Assembly (NCBI RefSeq): GCF_030055425.1
Contig: NZ_JASFYE010000001.1
Span: 284,853 to 348,852 of the forward strand
Direction of reading: 5' to 3'
Length of the DNA stretch: 64,000 nt
DNA from: Methanothermobacter sp.
GTDB taxonomy: Archaea; Methanobacteriota; Methanobacteria; Methanobacteriales; Methanothermobacteraceae
Position numbers and translations under genes: made by a program. Positions 44,289 through 53,856 of the stretch are shown one piece after another (position 1 is the first letter of the stretch; every line of letters starts with the position of its first letter). The notes beneath the pieces were generated by a model that saw nothing but the letters and a program-made list of their open reading frames with translations, had not been told where the DNA came from and made no database searches.

Positions 44289-45587
44289 TCAATCCCCATT
44301 CTTAAACCGACCAGATGGGTAAGAGCCGCCAGAGATTCCCATCCTCACAAGCTGCTTTGAGAGGTGTCTTCTGGCGCAGGTGGGGACCTCATAGTAGCCC
44401 TCCCTCAGTGGCCTCTCAAGTACCCTTTTAACCTTTCTGGAATTTCTTACCCTCCGCCCACATGAGGGACACTTGAACCCCTTATTTCTGCCTGCGGATT
44501 TCATGCGCCTTCCACAGGTGCAGAGGGGGTTTTCCTCCACATAGAGCTCAGCAGCCCTCTCAAGGTGTATCTTTTCAATGTTCAGTGTCCCCTGGGCCCC
44601 GATACCCCCATAAACGGTGACCCTGTCCCCTGGTATGAGTTCAAGGATGACCTTCCTGAAGTCCTTTGTTGGTTCATAGGCACCGCATTCGATTTCACCG
44701 GAGTCGTCGCCAAGGGTGAAGAATACGTGGCCCCCCTCAATCACCCTTGGCCTGTCAAGCACCTCACCGCTGATGCGGTAGCAGCCGAATTTTTCCATCT
44801 CAGCTATGCTGTCTGCATCCTGGATGTGCTGGTCTGTGTGCTGGTTTGTCTCGAAGATGCAGAACCTCTCTATCTCCTCAGAGACACGAACCATCTCCAT
44901 GGCCCTCAGGAGGACCTCAGGGGATTCGCCGCGTATACCATAGAGTATTGGGCAGGGTGTATGTGGCTCTATTGCAATGTAGTCACCATCAATGTTATCA
45001 AAGGTCTCACTGCCTGTTTCAATGTCCATGATCCTCACAGATTCTATGTCTATCTGGCGGGGTTTTCCGTAGTTTTCAGGGACCCTGTAGGTGAGAAGTT
45101 CATATGTCCTGTCCTCAAGGGGACAACCGATGGCTGCAAGGGCCCCTATGATCCCCCTCCCCCTTTTGAATCCATGAACCTCTGCCCCCACCTCCTCTGC
45201 AACCCTCATGGCATCTTCAATTTTGAGTATTCTCCTTATGGCTGATACGGCGAATTCCCTCATGGAATATGTGATCTCACCGGTATAGAAGACAACCCCG
45301 GGGTTTGTCCCCTCATTATCAAGCTCCGCGAGCCCCTCAACACTGCGAATGACGATATCCCTGATATCATCAATTTCATCCTCTGATTCGGCCCTCACGG
45401 TGAATGCCACTGCACCGTTACCCCGGGTCTTGTGGGGTGCAAAGGGGTTAAGTCTTATGAGCCGCGGGTAACCCTCAGTGGTGAAACCGCAACTTTTAAG
45501 TTCATGGATTATAAAGCATGATATATAGGTTGTGCACATCCCATCGGGGGAATCGGTATCATCTATACCCACATGAATTCTGTACAT
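44289..45587 (-). CDS. tiaS: tRNA(Ile2) 2-agmatinylcytidine synthetase
   Basis: This is 432 residues. TiaS converts C34 of the AUA-reading tRNA-Ile to agmatidine using agmatine and ATP, essential in archaea. MYRIHVGIDDTDSPDGMCTT is its kinase-like start, PFAPHKTRGNGAVAF follows, an OB-fold occupies the later part (GEVLDRPRVIEGGHVFFTLG), and a zinc ribbon (CTCGRRMK..FKCPSCGRR) ends it. GGTGATTTA precedes ATG 45587. It is divergent from the HTH regulator gene, 20 bp away. Confidence 0.95.
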   Translation of the reverse strand: MYRIHVGIDDTDSPDGMCTTYISCFIIHELKSCGFTTEGYPRLIRLNPFAPHKTRGNGAVAFTVRAESEDEIDDIRDIVIRSVEGLAELDNEGTNPGVVFYTGEITYSMREFAVSAIRRILKIEDAMRVAEEVGAEVHGFKRGRGIIGALAAIGCPLEDRTYELLTYRVPENYGKPRQIDIESVRIMDIETGSETFDNIDGDYIAIEPHTPCPILYGIRGESPEVLLRAMEMVRVSEEIERFCIFETNQHTDQHIQDADSIAEMEKFGCYRISGEVLDRPRVIEGGHVFFTLGDDSGEIECGAYEPTKDFRKVILELIPGDRVTVYGGIGAQGTLNIEKIHLERAAELYVEENPLCTCGRRMKSAGRNKGFKCPSCGRRVRNSRKVKRVLERPLREGYYEVPTCARRHLSKQLVRMGISGGSYPSGRFKNGD

Positions 45588-45607
45588 TAAATCACCCGGT
45601 GATCCAG

Positions 45608-46543
45608 TTGGATAAATCTGTTAAAAGGGAAGATGTATTAAGGGAGATACATGAACTTCTTACCAGCAACGGATTTGAAACATCCCACATATATGAAAGG
45701 AGCTGCTTTGACCTCATGGCCAGGAGAAAGCTCCTTCTACTTCTACTTAAGGTCCTTGTGAACATTGATGGTATAAATAGTTTGCAGGCCCATGAGATAA
45801 AAACCCTTGCACACACGTTCCTGGCATCACCACTCCTCATCGGTATAAGGTCAAAGACAGAGTACCTTGAGGAGGATGTTGTCTATGAAAGGCACGGTAT
45901 CCCCGTCGTTGCCCCTGAGACCTTCAGGACCATGGTGGTTGATGGAGAGTACCCTGAGGTTATAGCTGACCGTGGCGGTTACTATGTGCAGATAGACGGG
46001 AGAACCCTGAGGGAGGTCCGTGAGGAATATAACCTCTCACTAAAGGACCTTGCTGACCTGGCCCATGTATCCCGCAAGACCATCTACAAGTATGAGAATG
46101 GGCTTGCAAGGGCCTCGCCTGAAACAGCCATGAAACTCGAGGAGATACTCAACATAAGGATAACACTCTCAATTGACATCTTGAGTGTCCCTGAGAGGGA
46201 TGAAGTTGAAATAAGACCAAAGGGAAGGCTGGGTGATATTGGCTTCGGGATGATCGAGACCCAGAGGACCCCCTTTGATGCCGTTGCAAAGGAACTGAAA
46301 TTTGAGAGTACCGTCATAACTGACCTTGAGAAGGGGAGGGATTCAAGGACCCTCCGGAGGATGGCTGTGCCTCTGAGGGACCTGTCACTTGTAAGTGGTT
46401 CAGAATCTGTTTTTATCATTGATAACCCCCGTATAAGTGAGAACCTCGAGGGTGTGCCTGTGATCAAGAGCTGGGAGATAGGTGAGATGGAGAGCAGCAG
46501 GGAGTTCCTGAAGGTGATAGCGGAAAGGAAGACCTGTAGCTGA
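45608..46543 (+). CDS. Archaeal HTH-type transcriptional regulator
   Basis: This is 311 residues with an HTH domain of the XRE type, LREVREEYNLSLKDLADLAH followed by VSRKTIYKYENGLARASPE, in the middle of the protein. The N-terminal part (LLTSNGFETSHIYERSCFDL) and the C-terminal part are specific to a conserved archaeal regulator family. TTG 45608 is preferred because GGTGAT at 45599-45604 serves as its binding site; GTG 45599 would coincide with that site. A TATA-like GATATATAG near 45520 lies in the divergent tiaS gene. Targets unknown. Confidence 0.85.
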   Translation: MDKSVKREDVLREIHELLTSNGFETSHIYERSCFDLMARRKLLLLLLKVLVNIDGINSLQAHEIKTLAHTFLASPLLIGIRSKTEYLEEDVVYERHGIPVVAPETFRTMVVDGEYPEVIADRGGYYVQIDGRTLREVREEYNLSLKDLADLAHVSRKTIYKYENGLARASPETAMKLEEILNIRITLSIDILSVPERDEVEIRPKGRLGDIGFGMIETQRTPFDAVAKELKFESTVITDLEKGRDSRTLRRMAVPLRDLSLVSGSESVFIIDNPRISENLEGVPVIKSWEIGEMESSREFLKVIAERKTCS

Positions 46544-46563
46544 ACCCTGTCCATTATCAGCTT

Positions 46564-47031
46564 TCAGTAGTAATCCCACACCGTGACCTTCCAGTCCCTG
46601 ATTTCGTTTGCATAAACCGCGATGCAGTATTCTCCAGGGCTCCCCTCAACCTCAAGGGTTCTCTTCTTTCTTGCAGGTGACTCTGTGGGTCCCCAGTCCA
46701 CGGTGTCAGTGGCCACAGTGTATCCGTCCCTGAGGACATCCACGGTGATGCTGTTCACATCGTAATTCACCAGAGGAGTCGCTGAAAAAACAACGCGTAG
46801 CCTGTTGCCCCTGATGTTAACATAGCGGTAATCCGATTCAGAGCCTGTGAATGTCATGACCCTGTGCCAGCTGGGACCTGAAGACCCACCACCTTCTGTA
46901 TCGCCGGTGATGGTCACATTGTAGTACTGATTCCCGCCGTGGGGTGACTTGAGGAACATCCCTGAGATAAAGCCAAGGGCCCCTATGAGAATAAAACAGA
47001 TTACAACAAGCACCTTTGTCGCAGTATCCAT
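46564..47031 (-). CDS. Exported or membrane-tethered small beta-sandwich protein
   Basis: This is 155 residues. A single N-terminal membrane helix (VLVVICFILIGALGFISGMF) is followed by a Gly/Ser linker and an apparent beta domain (YRYVNIRGNRLRVVFSATPL, GEYCIAVYANEIRDWKVTVW). It looks like an anchored extracytoplasmic domain of unknown function, similar in style to archaeal membrane-tethered immunoglobulin-like modules. ATG 47031 is preceded by GGGGTGTGG. Confidence 0.65.
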   Translation of the reverse strand: MDTATKVLVVICFILIGALGFISGMFLKSPHGGNQYYNVTITGDTEGGGSSGPSWHRVMTFTGSESDYRYVNIRGNRLRVVFSATPLVNYDVNSITVDVLRDGYTVATDTVDWGPTESPARKKRTLEVEGSPGEYCIAVYANEIRDWKVTVWDYY

Positions 47032-47194
47032 AACCACACCCCATATACACTGAGCGGATGGGAGTCCATTCATGAACAATGGAAGGTGTCCTCCAACATG
47101 TTAATGTTAAAACATTAACTTCTATTTTACGATTTCATTCCTATAGAAAATATTAAATATAATGATAGGGTGGTGGGAGATCATGCTGGCAATA

Positions 47195-47932
47195 TCATAA
47201 CCTGAAGAGTTCCCCGAATGTCTCCTTCACTTCAGGAACAGATGCCGCGCCCACAGTGACCATGTCAACGTAGTCAGCACCCTCAAGGAATTTAAAGGCC
47301 TCCCCTGGTGAGAGTATCCCCGCTGCAAGTACCTTCTCGGCGACAACAACCTTTCCAAGTTCAAGGAGCAGATCCCTGAGTTTTGCCCGTTCATCCTCAA
47401 GGAAAACCGGGAAATCCATCATATAACCCAGCCTGTTGAGGGGTATCATGTAAAGCTGGAAGTTATCAACCCCCTCATCAATGAGCCGCCGGGTGGTGGC
47501 CCCTGGCATTGTGGTTATGAGGCCGGATATGACCTCAATATCATCAAGGATCTCAGCCACCTCACCGGCTGGTAGAAGATCCGTGTAGTGCTCATCAAGG
47601 AGAACAGCGCAGGCACCAAGATCCATGAGTGTCCTGAGGTCCTCCTCAAGCCGCCCCTCCCGAAGTGTACCCATTAGTATGAAACGGCACCCGGCATCAA
47701 CTGCCATTTCAAGTGCTTCAAGCACAGAGCCCTCAGGGATGACCTGGAATCCCCTCACACCCACATCATATGCCCCCATGAGCACCTCCGCAATGTTTTC
47801 AGGCCTCCTTTTGAGGTCCATCTCATACAGCCTTGAGCGGTGCCCAAAGTAGGGTGCTGCGGTGAACGGTGCGCTTCCCAGGAATGCCTCCGGAAGCTCA
47901 ACTCCATCAACAGTAACTGAACCAGTGAACAT
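47195..47932 (-). CDS. Conserved TIM-barrel-like protein
   Basis: This is 245 residues beginning MFTGSVTVDGVELPEAFLGS. Alternating strand and helix segments (FQVIPEGSVLEALEMAVDAG, CRFILMGTLREGRLEEDL, VEVISGLITTMPGATTRRL read as parts, YVDMVTVGAASVPEVKETFG) suggest a TIM barrel like aldolases or dihydropteroate-type enzymes, but I do not recognise the family. ATG 47932 is preferred over 47995 because GGAGG lies eight bases before it. A divergent promoter is shared with serA. Confidence 0.6.
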   Translation of the reverse strand: MFTGSVTVDGVELPEAFLGSAPFTAAPYFGHRSRLYEMDLKRRPENIAEVLMGAYDVGVRGFQVIPEGSVLEALEMAVDAGCRFILMGTLREGRLEEDLRTLMDLGACAVLLDEHYTDLLPAGEVAEILDDIEVISGLITTMPGATTRRLIDEGVDNFQLYMIPLNRLGYMMDFPVFLEDERAKLRDLLLELGKVVVAEKVLAAGILSPGEAFKFLEGADYVDMVTVGAASVPEVKETFGELFRL

Positions 47933-48032
47933 CACATCTTCCTCCATGACACCAATAATTATAATATACCCTACCTCTATAGATTCCTCTATCATTCTAT
48001 AAGATCTTCATTGTGATAAGTGTGGTGAAATT

Positions 48033-49610
48033 ATGCCAGATATGAAAGTGCTTATTGCTGATTCCATCAATGAAAAGGGAATATCTGAACTTGAAGAGGT
48101 GGCGGAGGTTGTGGTTAACACAACCATAACACCCGAGGAGCTCCTTGAGGCCATAAAGGACTTCGATGCCATAGTTGTCAGGAGCCGGACCAAGGTCACA
48201 AGGGAAGTCATAGAGGCAGCCCCCCACCTCAAGATAATCGCAAGGGCGGGTGTGGGCGTTGACAACGTGGATGTTAAGGCCGCCACAGAGAGGGGTATAA
48301 TGGTCATAAACGCCCCGGAGTCAACATCCATAACAGTTGCCGAACATTCAATAGGCCTCATGCTGGCCCTCGCAAGGAAGATCTCCCTTGCAGATAAATC
48401 CGTCAAGGAGGGTAAATGGGAGAAGAACAGGTTCATGGGTATAGAGCTAAACGGCAAAACCCTCGGTATAATAGGTATGGGCCGTATAGGTTCACAGGTT
48501 GTTGTGAGGACAAAGGCCTTCGGAATGGACATACTGGTATATGACCCCTACATAAGCAGGGAGGCCGCCGAGGAAATGGGTGTAACCGTCACAGACCTTG
48601 AAACACTCCTGAGGGAATCCGACATTGTGACCATACACGTACCCCTCACCCCAGAGACAAGGCACCTCATCTCAGAGGATGAATTCAAACTGATGAAGGA
48701 AACCGCATTCATAGTTAACTGTGCCCGTGGAGGTATAATCGACGAGGAAGCCCTCTACAGGGCCCTCAGGGATGGTGAAATAGCAGGGGCGGCCCTTGAT
48801 GTATTCGAGGAGGAGCCCCCGGAGGGCAGTCCGCTACTTGAACTTGAGAACGTTGTCCTCACACCACATATAGGCGCCTCAACAGCTGAGGCCCAGAGGG
48901 ACGCTGCAATAATAGTTGCAAATGAGATAAAAACAGTTTTCCAGGGGGCTTCACCCAGGAACGTCCTTAACATGCCAGTGCTGGACCAGGAAACCTACAA
49001 GTCCCTCAGACCCTACACCGAGATCGCAGAGAAACTGGGAAGCATCATCACACAGGCCCTCCCAGGTAACATAGAGAAACTGGACGTCACCTACTGCGGT
49101 GAACTTGCAGATATGCAGTTCGATATACTCACAAGGACCATGCTGCAGGCCATCCTCAACCCCATACTCACAGAACCCGTGAACCTAATAAATGCGCCGG
49201 CAATTGCAAAGAAGAGAGGTATCGTGGTTACAGAGGCCAAGAGGTCAGAGGCTGGTGGCTACAGGTCCATAATAATGGTAAAGGCTGTTTCTGACAGGGG
49301 CGAGTTCAGCGTGGAGGCCACCCATATCAAGGAGCCCACAATAATCGGTATCAACGGATACAGGGTGGATGTGAAGCCAGAGGGTACAATGATAATAGCA
49401 CGCTACAGGGACCTCCCAGGTACCATAGGTGCCATCGGAACCAAGCTGGGCGAGCACCAGATAAACATAGCCACCATGCAGGTTGGAAGGAAGGAGATCG
49501 GTGGCGAGGCCGTCATGGTCCTCAAGGTTGACCAGAGTGTCCCGGCTGAAGTCATAGATGAGGTAAAGAAACTTGAGAACGTGGACGATGCTGTTGCAAT
49601 AGAAATATAA
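48033..49610 (+). CDS. serA: D-3-phosphoglycerate dehydrogenase
   Basis: This is a 525-residue enzyme of serine synthesis oxidising 3-phosphoglycerate with NAD+. [20 protein letters not shown] is the nucleotide-binding loop, [13 protein letters not shown] and [15 protein letters not shown] carry the catalytic Glu/His pair. The intervening ASB domain and a C-terminal ACT domain ([20 protein letters not shown]) give allosteric serine control, typical of long SerA. GGTGA at 48022-48026 precedes ATG 48033. A T7 run near 49641 ends the transcript. Confidence 0.95.
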   Translation: MPDMKVLIADSINEKGISELEEVAEVVVNTTITPEELLEAIKDFDAIVVRSRTKVTREVIEAAPHLKIIARAGVGVDNVDVKAATERGIMVINAPESTSITVAEHSIGLMLALARKISLADKSVKEGKWEKNRFMGIELNGKTLGIIGMGRIGSQVVVRTKAFGMDILVYDPYISREAAEEMGVTVTDLETLLRESDIVTIHVPLTPETRHLISEDEFKLMKETAFIVNCARGGIIDEEALYRALRDGEIAGAALDVFEEEPPEGSPLLELENVVLTPHIGASTAEAQRDAAIIVANEIKTVFQGASPRNVLNMPVLDQETYKSLRPYTEIAEKLGSIITQALPGNIEKLDVTYCGELADMQFDILTRTMLQAILNPILTEPVNLINAPAIAKKRGIVVTEAKRSEAGGYRSIIMVKAVSDRGEFSVEATHIKEPTIIGINGYRVDVKPEGTMIIARYRDLPGTIGAIGTKLGEHQINIATMQVGRKEIGGEAVMVLKVDQSVPAEVIDEVKKLENVDDAVAIEI

Positions 49611-49694
49611 GTCCACCAACAATTAGACCTAAACATCTCCCTTTTTTTATAATTTATAAGCCAGACCCAATCCCAAAAACAAAACATTCCTTTT

Positions 49695-50141
49695 TTAAAC
49701 AATCTCAAACCCCACAGGTACACCCTGCCTTGTATAGGCTGCAACCATTTCCACAGTGTAGGGGTGTGCTACTATCATATGGAAGAGACCATTCTTTGAG
49801 AAGAACTGCATATCAGCACCTGATGGTAAATTGCTGGGGCCCGGATGGGAGTGCACCGACCCCACCGTACCTGTAAATGGGGGGAGCATCAGAACATCCA
49901 TAACAGCCCCCTCATCAGAGGTCCTTGATGGCAGGAATATAAGGCCAGTGATGTGAAGGGCATCACCCTCCTGTTTTCCCTCAAGGAGCGCCACAAATTC
50001 ATGGGGATGTGACCTTTTTGCGATCTCCAGGGCCTCCTCAATGACATCGGAATCAATCAGCACCCTCCTTACCGGTTTTACACCCATAAAATCAAGGATC
50101 CTTTCAATTAAACCCATTCTATCAGGCGCTCTCTTGTCCAT
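49695..50141 (-). CDS. JAMM/MPN-type metalloprotease domain protein
   Basis: This is 148 residues. The JAMM zinc motif ExnHxHx10D is clear: glutamate in HPHEFVALLEG, then SVHSHPGPSNLPSGADMQFF with the two His and the Asp. Prokaryotic JAMM proteases remove ubiquitin-like (SAMP) modifiers or process sulfur-carrier proteins (family knowledge). The ATG at 50141 overlaps the previous gene and has AAGGA upstream; ATG 50117, which begins MGLIERIL, is an alternative. Located in the Thg1/NadX operon. Confidence 0.85.
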   Translation of the reverse strand: MDKRAPDRMGLIERILDFMGVKPVRRVLIDSDVIEEALEIAKRSHPHEFVALLEGKQEGDALHITGLIFLPSRTSDEGAVMDVLMLPPFTGTVGSVHSHPGPSNLPSGADMQFFSKNGLFHMIVAHPYTVEMVAAYTRQGVPVGFEIV

Positions 50142-50880
50142 TGTGTTCCTTCAAACCCTGAAGTCCTTCAAAAAATTCTTCTGTAAAGAGGGGGAGTTCC
50201 ATGTCAACCTTCACCCTCATCCTCACCGCAGAGACCTCCCTCTCAGTTATGGGATTGTAGCCCCTCACCTTCACCGGAGCCCTGTAGACCCCGATACCCC
50301 TCCGCTGCCAGGCAGGAACCTCTGAGATGTTCAAACCCCTCTCAAAGAGCATCTCATGGAGGGAATCCGATTTCATCCCATTAAGGGTTCTCGCGGCATC
50401 ATCTCTATCCATTTCATCCCTCAGTGTCCAGTATGCATAGCTGTTGAGGCAGTTCCTCCAGGCCTCATCCTGCCTTGACCTGAAGTACCTCCAGACCATG
50501 TCTCTACCCAGTGGTATAACCCTGCAGTCAAATGAAACAGGTTTGTAAAGTGATAAACCCCTTTTTATGGCGTTAAGTGTGAATGATGACGATGCAAAAG
50601 CCGGGAAGACCGAGTCAAGCTTCTCAACCCTCCCTGAGAATGGGACAGAGTCAAGGAGTACGTTGATCTCATCAGAGAAGGTGTATATGAGTGATGGGCT
50701 GAACTCATTCATGATCTCAAGGCACGCTGAAACCATGAGGTCACGGAAGACATCATCATAGGGCCTCCTAAACCCTGCCTTTGCTGTTAGCCTGTGAAAG
50801 CCCCTCCCATCAAGCCTCAGTACTATGCGGGAGGACGGTGGCACCCTGAGGTTTGAGTAGATTTCATGTTCCCTCATCAT
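50122..50880 (-). CDS. thg1: tRNA(His) guanylyltransferase, Thg1 family
   Basis: This is about 252 residues. Thg1 adds the essential G-1 to tRNA-His and can repair tRNA 5' ends in the 3'-5' direction. Key motifs are RIVLRLDGRGFHRLT (metal Asp), SLIYTFSDEINVLL (second metal Asp/Glu) and SRQDEAWRNCLNSYAYWTLR. ATG 50880 is chosen since family members begin MREHEIYSNLRVPP; a longer frame to 50910 overlaps the aspartate dehydrogenase. No tRNA-His gene is in the window. Confidence 0.92.
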   Translation of the reverse strand: MMREHEIYSNLRVPPSSRIVLRLDGRGFHRLTAKAGFRRPYDDVFRDLMVSACLEIMNEFSPSLIYTFSDEINVLLDSVPFSGRVEKLDSVFPAFASSSFTLNAIKRGLSLYKPVSFDCRVIPLGRDMVWRYFRSRQDEAWRNCLNSYAYWTLRDEMDRDDAARTLNGMKSDSLHEMLFERGLNISEVPAWQRRGIGVYRAPVKVRGYNPITEREVSAVRMRVKVDMELPLFTEEFFEGLQGLKEHNGQESA

Positions 50881-50884
50881 AACA

Positions 50885-51649
50885 TCATGTTCCAATGTGC
50901 ATGTTCTCACTGAGGGATTTAAGGAGTCTTATGGCGGAATAGGCGGCCATCACACTTGTCTTGGGGTTTATGGAGCACCTGACATTCTCTGTTATAGTCT
51001 TGAACTCCCCGAAGTCCCCCTTAACGGTTACCTCATGGACGTTACGGTCAACTGCCGGGTCCGCTATTATCTCAACATCAATATCCCGTCCGCAGGCGAG
51101 ACTGAGGGCTGCTGCCACATTTATGTTGAGTGGAAACCTCTTAACGGCCTCTGATGCCTTACCTGTGTAGAGGACCTTCTTCTCATCCATGCTGATACCC
51201 AGAGACCTTGGGGGTTTCCTTGTAACAAGTTTAACTGACCTTATACTGCCCATGGATGCTGCCTTCAGGCCATCGAGGCCCACTATGGCCCCTGAGGGTA
51301 CATGTATCTTGGCATTATTCTCTGAGGCCTTCCTCTCAAGCAGGCTCCTTAATTCAGGGTCCATGAGGGCGCCGACACTCATAACGACGACGTCACTGCC
51401 TGCCTCAAGTATTCCGGGGACCAGTTCCCTTACAGCCTCAGGTGATGCGGCCTCCACCACAAGATCAACGTGGGGGAGCATATCCGCAACATCAAGGACC
51501 GCGGTCCCGTCCACCATGGACGCCAGGTTCTCTGCCCTCTCAAGGTCCCTGTCATAGAAGAATCCCAGTTCAACGGGTACCTTACCATCCCTCACAAAAC
51601 CCGTTATAAGGTTGGCTATTGCGCCGCAGCCCACTATACCCACGATCAT
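50885..51649 (-). CDS. nadX: L-aspartate dehydrogenase
   Basis: This is 254 residues. It oxidises L-aspartate to iminoaspartate for quinolinate and NAD synthesis. The N-terminal NAD loop [37 protein letters not shown] and [20 protein letters not shown] are family motifs, and [20 protein letters not shown] follows. It is the upstream partner of thg1 in an overlapping gene row. Confidence 0.92.
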   Translation of the reverse strand: MIVGIVGCGAIANLITGFVRDGKVPVELGFFYDRDLERAENLASMVDGTAVLDVADMLPHVDLVVEAASPEAVRELVPGILEAGSDVVVMSVGALMDPELRSLLERKASENNAKIHVPSGAIVGLDGLKAASMGSIRSVKLVTRKPPRSLGISMDEKKVLYTGKASEAVKRFPLNINVAAALSLACGRDIDVEIIADPAVDRNVHEVTVKGDFGEFKTITENVRCSINPKTSVMAAYSAIRLLKSLSENMHIGT

Positions 51650-51667
51650 ACCATCACACAGAAAAAA

Positions 51668-51997
51668 TCAGGATTCAATGGGGTTTACCTTTTTCTCCAC
51701 TGAAACATCCGGAGATATTATGAGTATATCTCCAACCGCCTGGACACGTTCATAGTTTATGTCGATTATGCCCTCCTCCTGTATGGGTCTTATCTCATCT
51801 GATTCAGGGACTATCCTTATGCTGGTCTTGAGGACATCCTTTATACCCACATTCTTCTTATCGTGTCTCATTGGACGGACCTTCAGTGTTGAGACACGTC
51901 CCTTCTTGATGTTGAGGACAACGTCCTGAACCCTTCCAACGTACTTACCCCTTGACGTGTATATTTCAAGTCCATATAGACTGGATAATTCAACCAT
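51668..51997 (-). CDS. PRC-barrel domain protein
   Basis: This is 109 residues with a PRC-barrel: LYGLEIYTSRGKYVGRVQDV at the N-terminus and the later RIVPESDEIRPIQEEGIIDI strand. Stand-alone PRC-barrel proteins are common in archaea and act in RNA or membrane complexes; function is not known here. GGTGGTGGAAAA precedes ATG 51997. It sits 18 bp upstream of nadX. Confidence 0.85.
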   Translation of the reverse strand: MVELSSLYGLEIYTSRGKYVGRVQDVVLNIKKGRVSTLKVRPMRHDKKNVGIKDVLKTSIRIVPESDEIRPIQEEGIIDINYERVQAVGDILIISPDVSVEKKVNPIES

Positions 51998-52164
51998 TTT
52001 TCCACCACCGGACAGTTAAACATGTAGCGCTGCTGCATAACCCTACTGTTGGTTAATATTATTGTTTATAGCTTAAATAGTTATAGGGAAATAACAGATT
52101 ACTGCAGTGGCAGAAAGAAAAGGCTGTTACTGGAATTAAAAAATGATTCTGGATTGTGATTGAA

Positions 52165-52887
52165 ATGTGGGACACCAGTAAGGATTACAGGCTCATGGTT
52201 GCAGTTAAGGCAGTTGACCTCTTCAGGAGGGCCCTTGAGGCAGGTGGTTTCAGGGGCCAGTGGAAGAAGAAACCCGCAATCCAGGCCGCCTCTGAGATTG
52301 AAAGGACACTTCAGAGCATCATATACTCATACCTTGAACCTGAGGACCTTGCAGCAAGTCCAGAGATGATGGGCATTGAGGAAAAACTTAAGGTGATAAC
52401 TGATGCCCTGGGGGGTGAGGACTGGAGCCGTAAGTTCCTTGATGAGGCCTCAAGGGATGAGAGGGAGAGGGTTGAGGAGAACATAGCAAAGGTGAAGTTC
52501 TTCCTGAACACCATTGGAAACCTCAGGGGTCGGCTGATGCTTGGGAAGATATCAGACCCTGTTATTGCAGTTGATATAGTTGCAGGTGAGGTTATGAGTG
52601 TTGGGGGACACCCTTCCGCGGATAAACTTCAGATCTGCAATGTCAATGTGGGTGGGAGGTCCATAAAGGTGGTCACAAATGACCCTGATGTGAGGGAGAA
52701 GGACGGGGTGGCCGTGGCCCTTTTGCCGCCCCAGAACTTCATGGGTGTGGTGAGTGAGGGTATGTTCCTTGGTGCCGATGGTGTTCTGAGGGACGTTAAA
52801 GGAAACCCCGGGGAAATGCCAAGGGGGATACCCCTTGAGGCCCTCAACGAGACAAGGAACCTGGTCGAGGAGTTCCTGGCTGGTTAA
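52165..52887 (+). CDS. tRNA-binding (EMAP/CsaA-like) domain protein
   Basis: This is 240 residues. The N-terminal 120 residues are helical (IERTLQSIIYSYLEPEDLAA) and of unknown type; the C-terminal half is a tRNA-binding OB fold as in MetRS C-termini and CsaA (EVMSVGGHPSADKLQICNVN, GVAVALLPPQNFMGVVSEGM). The start is ATG 52165, behind GTGATTGA; GTG 52156 would be within this site. It probably binds structured tRNA and may assist a synthetase or chaperone (inference). Confidence 0.82.
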   Translation: MWDTSKDYRLMVAVKAVDLFRRALEAGGFRGQWKKKPAIQAASEIERTLQSIIYSYLEPEDLAASPEMMGIEEKLKVITDALGGEDWSRKFLDEASRDERERVEENIAKVKFFLNTIGNLRGRLMLGKISDPVIAVDIVAGEVMSVGGHPSADKLQICNVNVGGRSIKVVTNDPDVREKDGVAVALLPPQNFMGVVSEGMFLGADGVLRDVKGNPGEMPRGIPLEALNETRNLVEEFLAG

Positions 52888-53798
52888 CCCCTCCATGGCT
52901 CCCTGAGAATCGCCCTGCACACTTCATTGCTGCAGCTTCCACAGTCCCTTGGGAGACTGCACCCTGCTTTTCTCAGACGGTCCTCAAGCTTTAATTCTGA
53001 TAGGGGGTAGTAGCCAGAATAATCAACCCTCTCAAGGCCCTCTGCCCTGCACTCATCCACCAGCTTCTCCATCAGTTTTCTGTCAGGTCCCCTGTGGTAG
53101 TAGAGGAGGAAGTTGGGTCTGAAACCTATCAGGCGGTAGGGGATCTCGGGATTTATTTCTGCAATGAATGATGCTATTTCCCTTATCTCATGGTGGTTTA
53201 TGCCGGGTATCACGACCGTCCTGAAGACCCTTATCTTTTCAGGAAATTTCTCTGCAAGGTAGGCTGCGTTCCGGAGTACAGGAGCCACGGGTGCCCCTGT
53301 CAGGTTTCTGTGGAGTTCATCTGAAAGGGCCTTTATCTCAAAACTGAAGAGTGAGGTAAACCTTATGATGCGCTTTAAAGTCTCGGGTGTCTGGAATCCA
53401 TTTGTTGCCACTATGACATCAACATCACCTTCACCCTTTATTTCATGCAGCATCCTTTCGATGTAGGGTGTGTGTATTGTGGGTTCACCGCCAGTGAAGC
53501 TCAGATTTGATATGCCATGTGATTCAAGTTCCCTGAGAGCCTCCAATGCCAGATCCTCAGGTTTCACATGACCCCTGTAAACCCACCCTGAGTGGGGGTA
53601 CTGTGAGATCCTGTAGGCATTGCAGTAGGCACACCGGAAGGGGCATGAGAGGAGGGTTATTGAGTAACTTTTCAGAACATCTGTAATTGATGTGTATGCG
53701 ATTTCGGTCTCCGCGGCCCCGCAGACGCCCTTCTCACCTGCAGAACGGTTTGCCCCGCACCTCCATTCGCATAGCCTGCAGTTCATGAGTTCATCCAT
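52884..53798 (-). CDS. Radical SAM protein
   Basis: This is 304 residues. The SAM cluster motif is CPFRCAYCN near residue 50, followed by SFTGGEPTIHTPY (GGEP motif). An N-terminal CRLCEWRCGANRSAGEKGVC and a C-terminal CGSCSNEVC add cysteines for a second cluster, as in glycyl radical-activating and AmmeMemoRadiSam-related enzymes. Substrate unknown. ATG 53798 is taken because the TTG at 53837 lacks a sensible leader. It overlaps the convergent tRNA-binding gene by 4 bp at its end. Confidence 0.85.
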   Translation of the reverse strand: MDELMNCRLCEWRCGANRSAGEKGVCGAAETEIAYTSITDVLKSYSITLLSCPFRCAYCNAYRISQYPHSGWVYRGHVKPEDLALEALRELESHGISNLSFTGGEPTIHTPYIERMLHEIKGEGDVDVIVATNGFQTPETLKRIIRFTSLFSFEIKALSDELHRNLTGAPVAPVLRNAAYLAEKFPEKIRVFRTVVIPGINHHEIREIASFIAEINPEIPYRLIGFRPNFLLYYHRGPDRKLMEKLVDECRAEGLERVDYSGYYPLSELKLEDRLRKAGCSLPRDCGSCSNEVCRAILREPWRG

Positions 53799-53856
53799 AA
53801 AATAAGTATATGTAACTCTTTTAATGCATTTTTCCAAAAATGTAAAAATAAAGGTA

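Noticed and set aside
45592..45604. Inverted repeat ATCACCCGGTGAT between tiaS and the HTH regulator gene
   Set aside because: Looks like an operator, but is explained by two back-to-back GGTGAT ribosome binding sites of the divergent genes.
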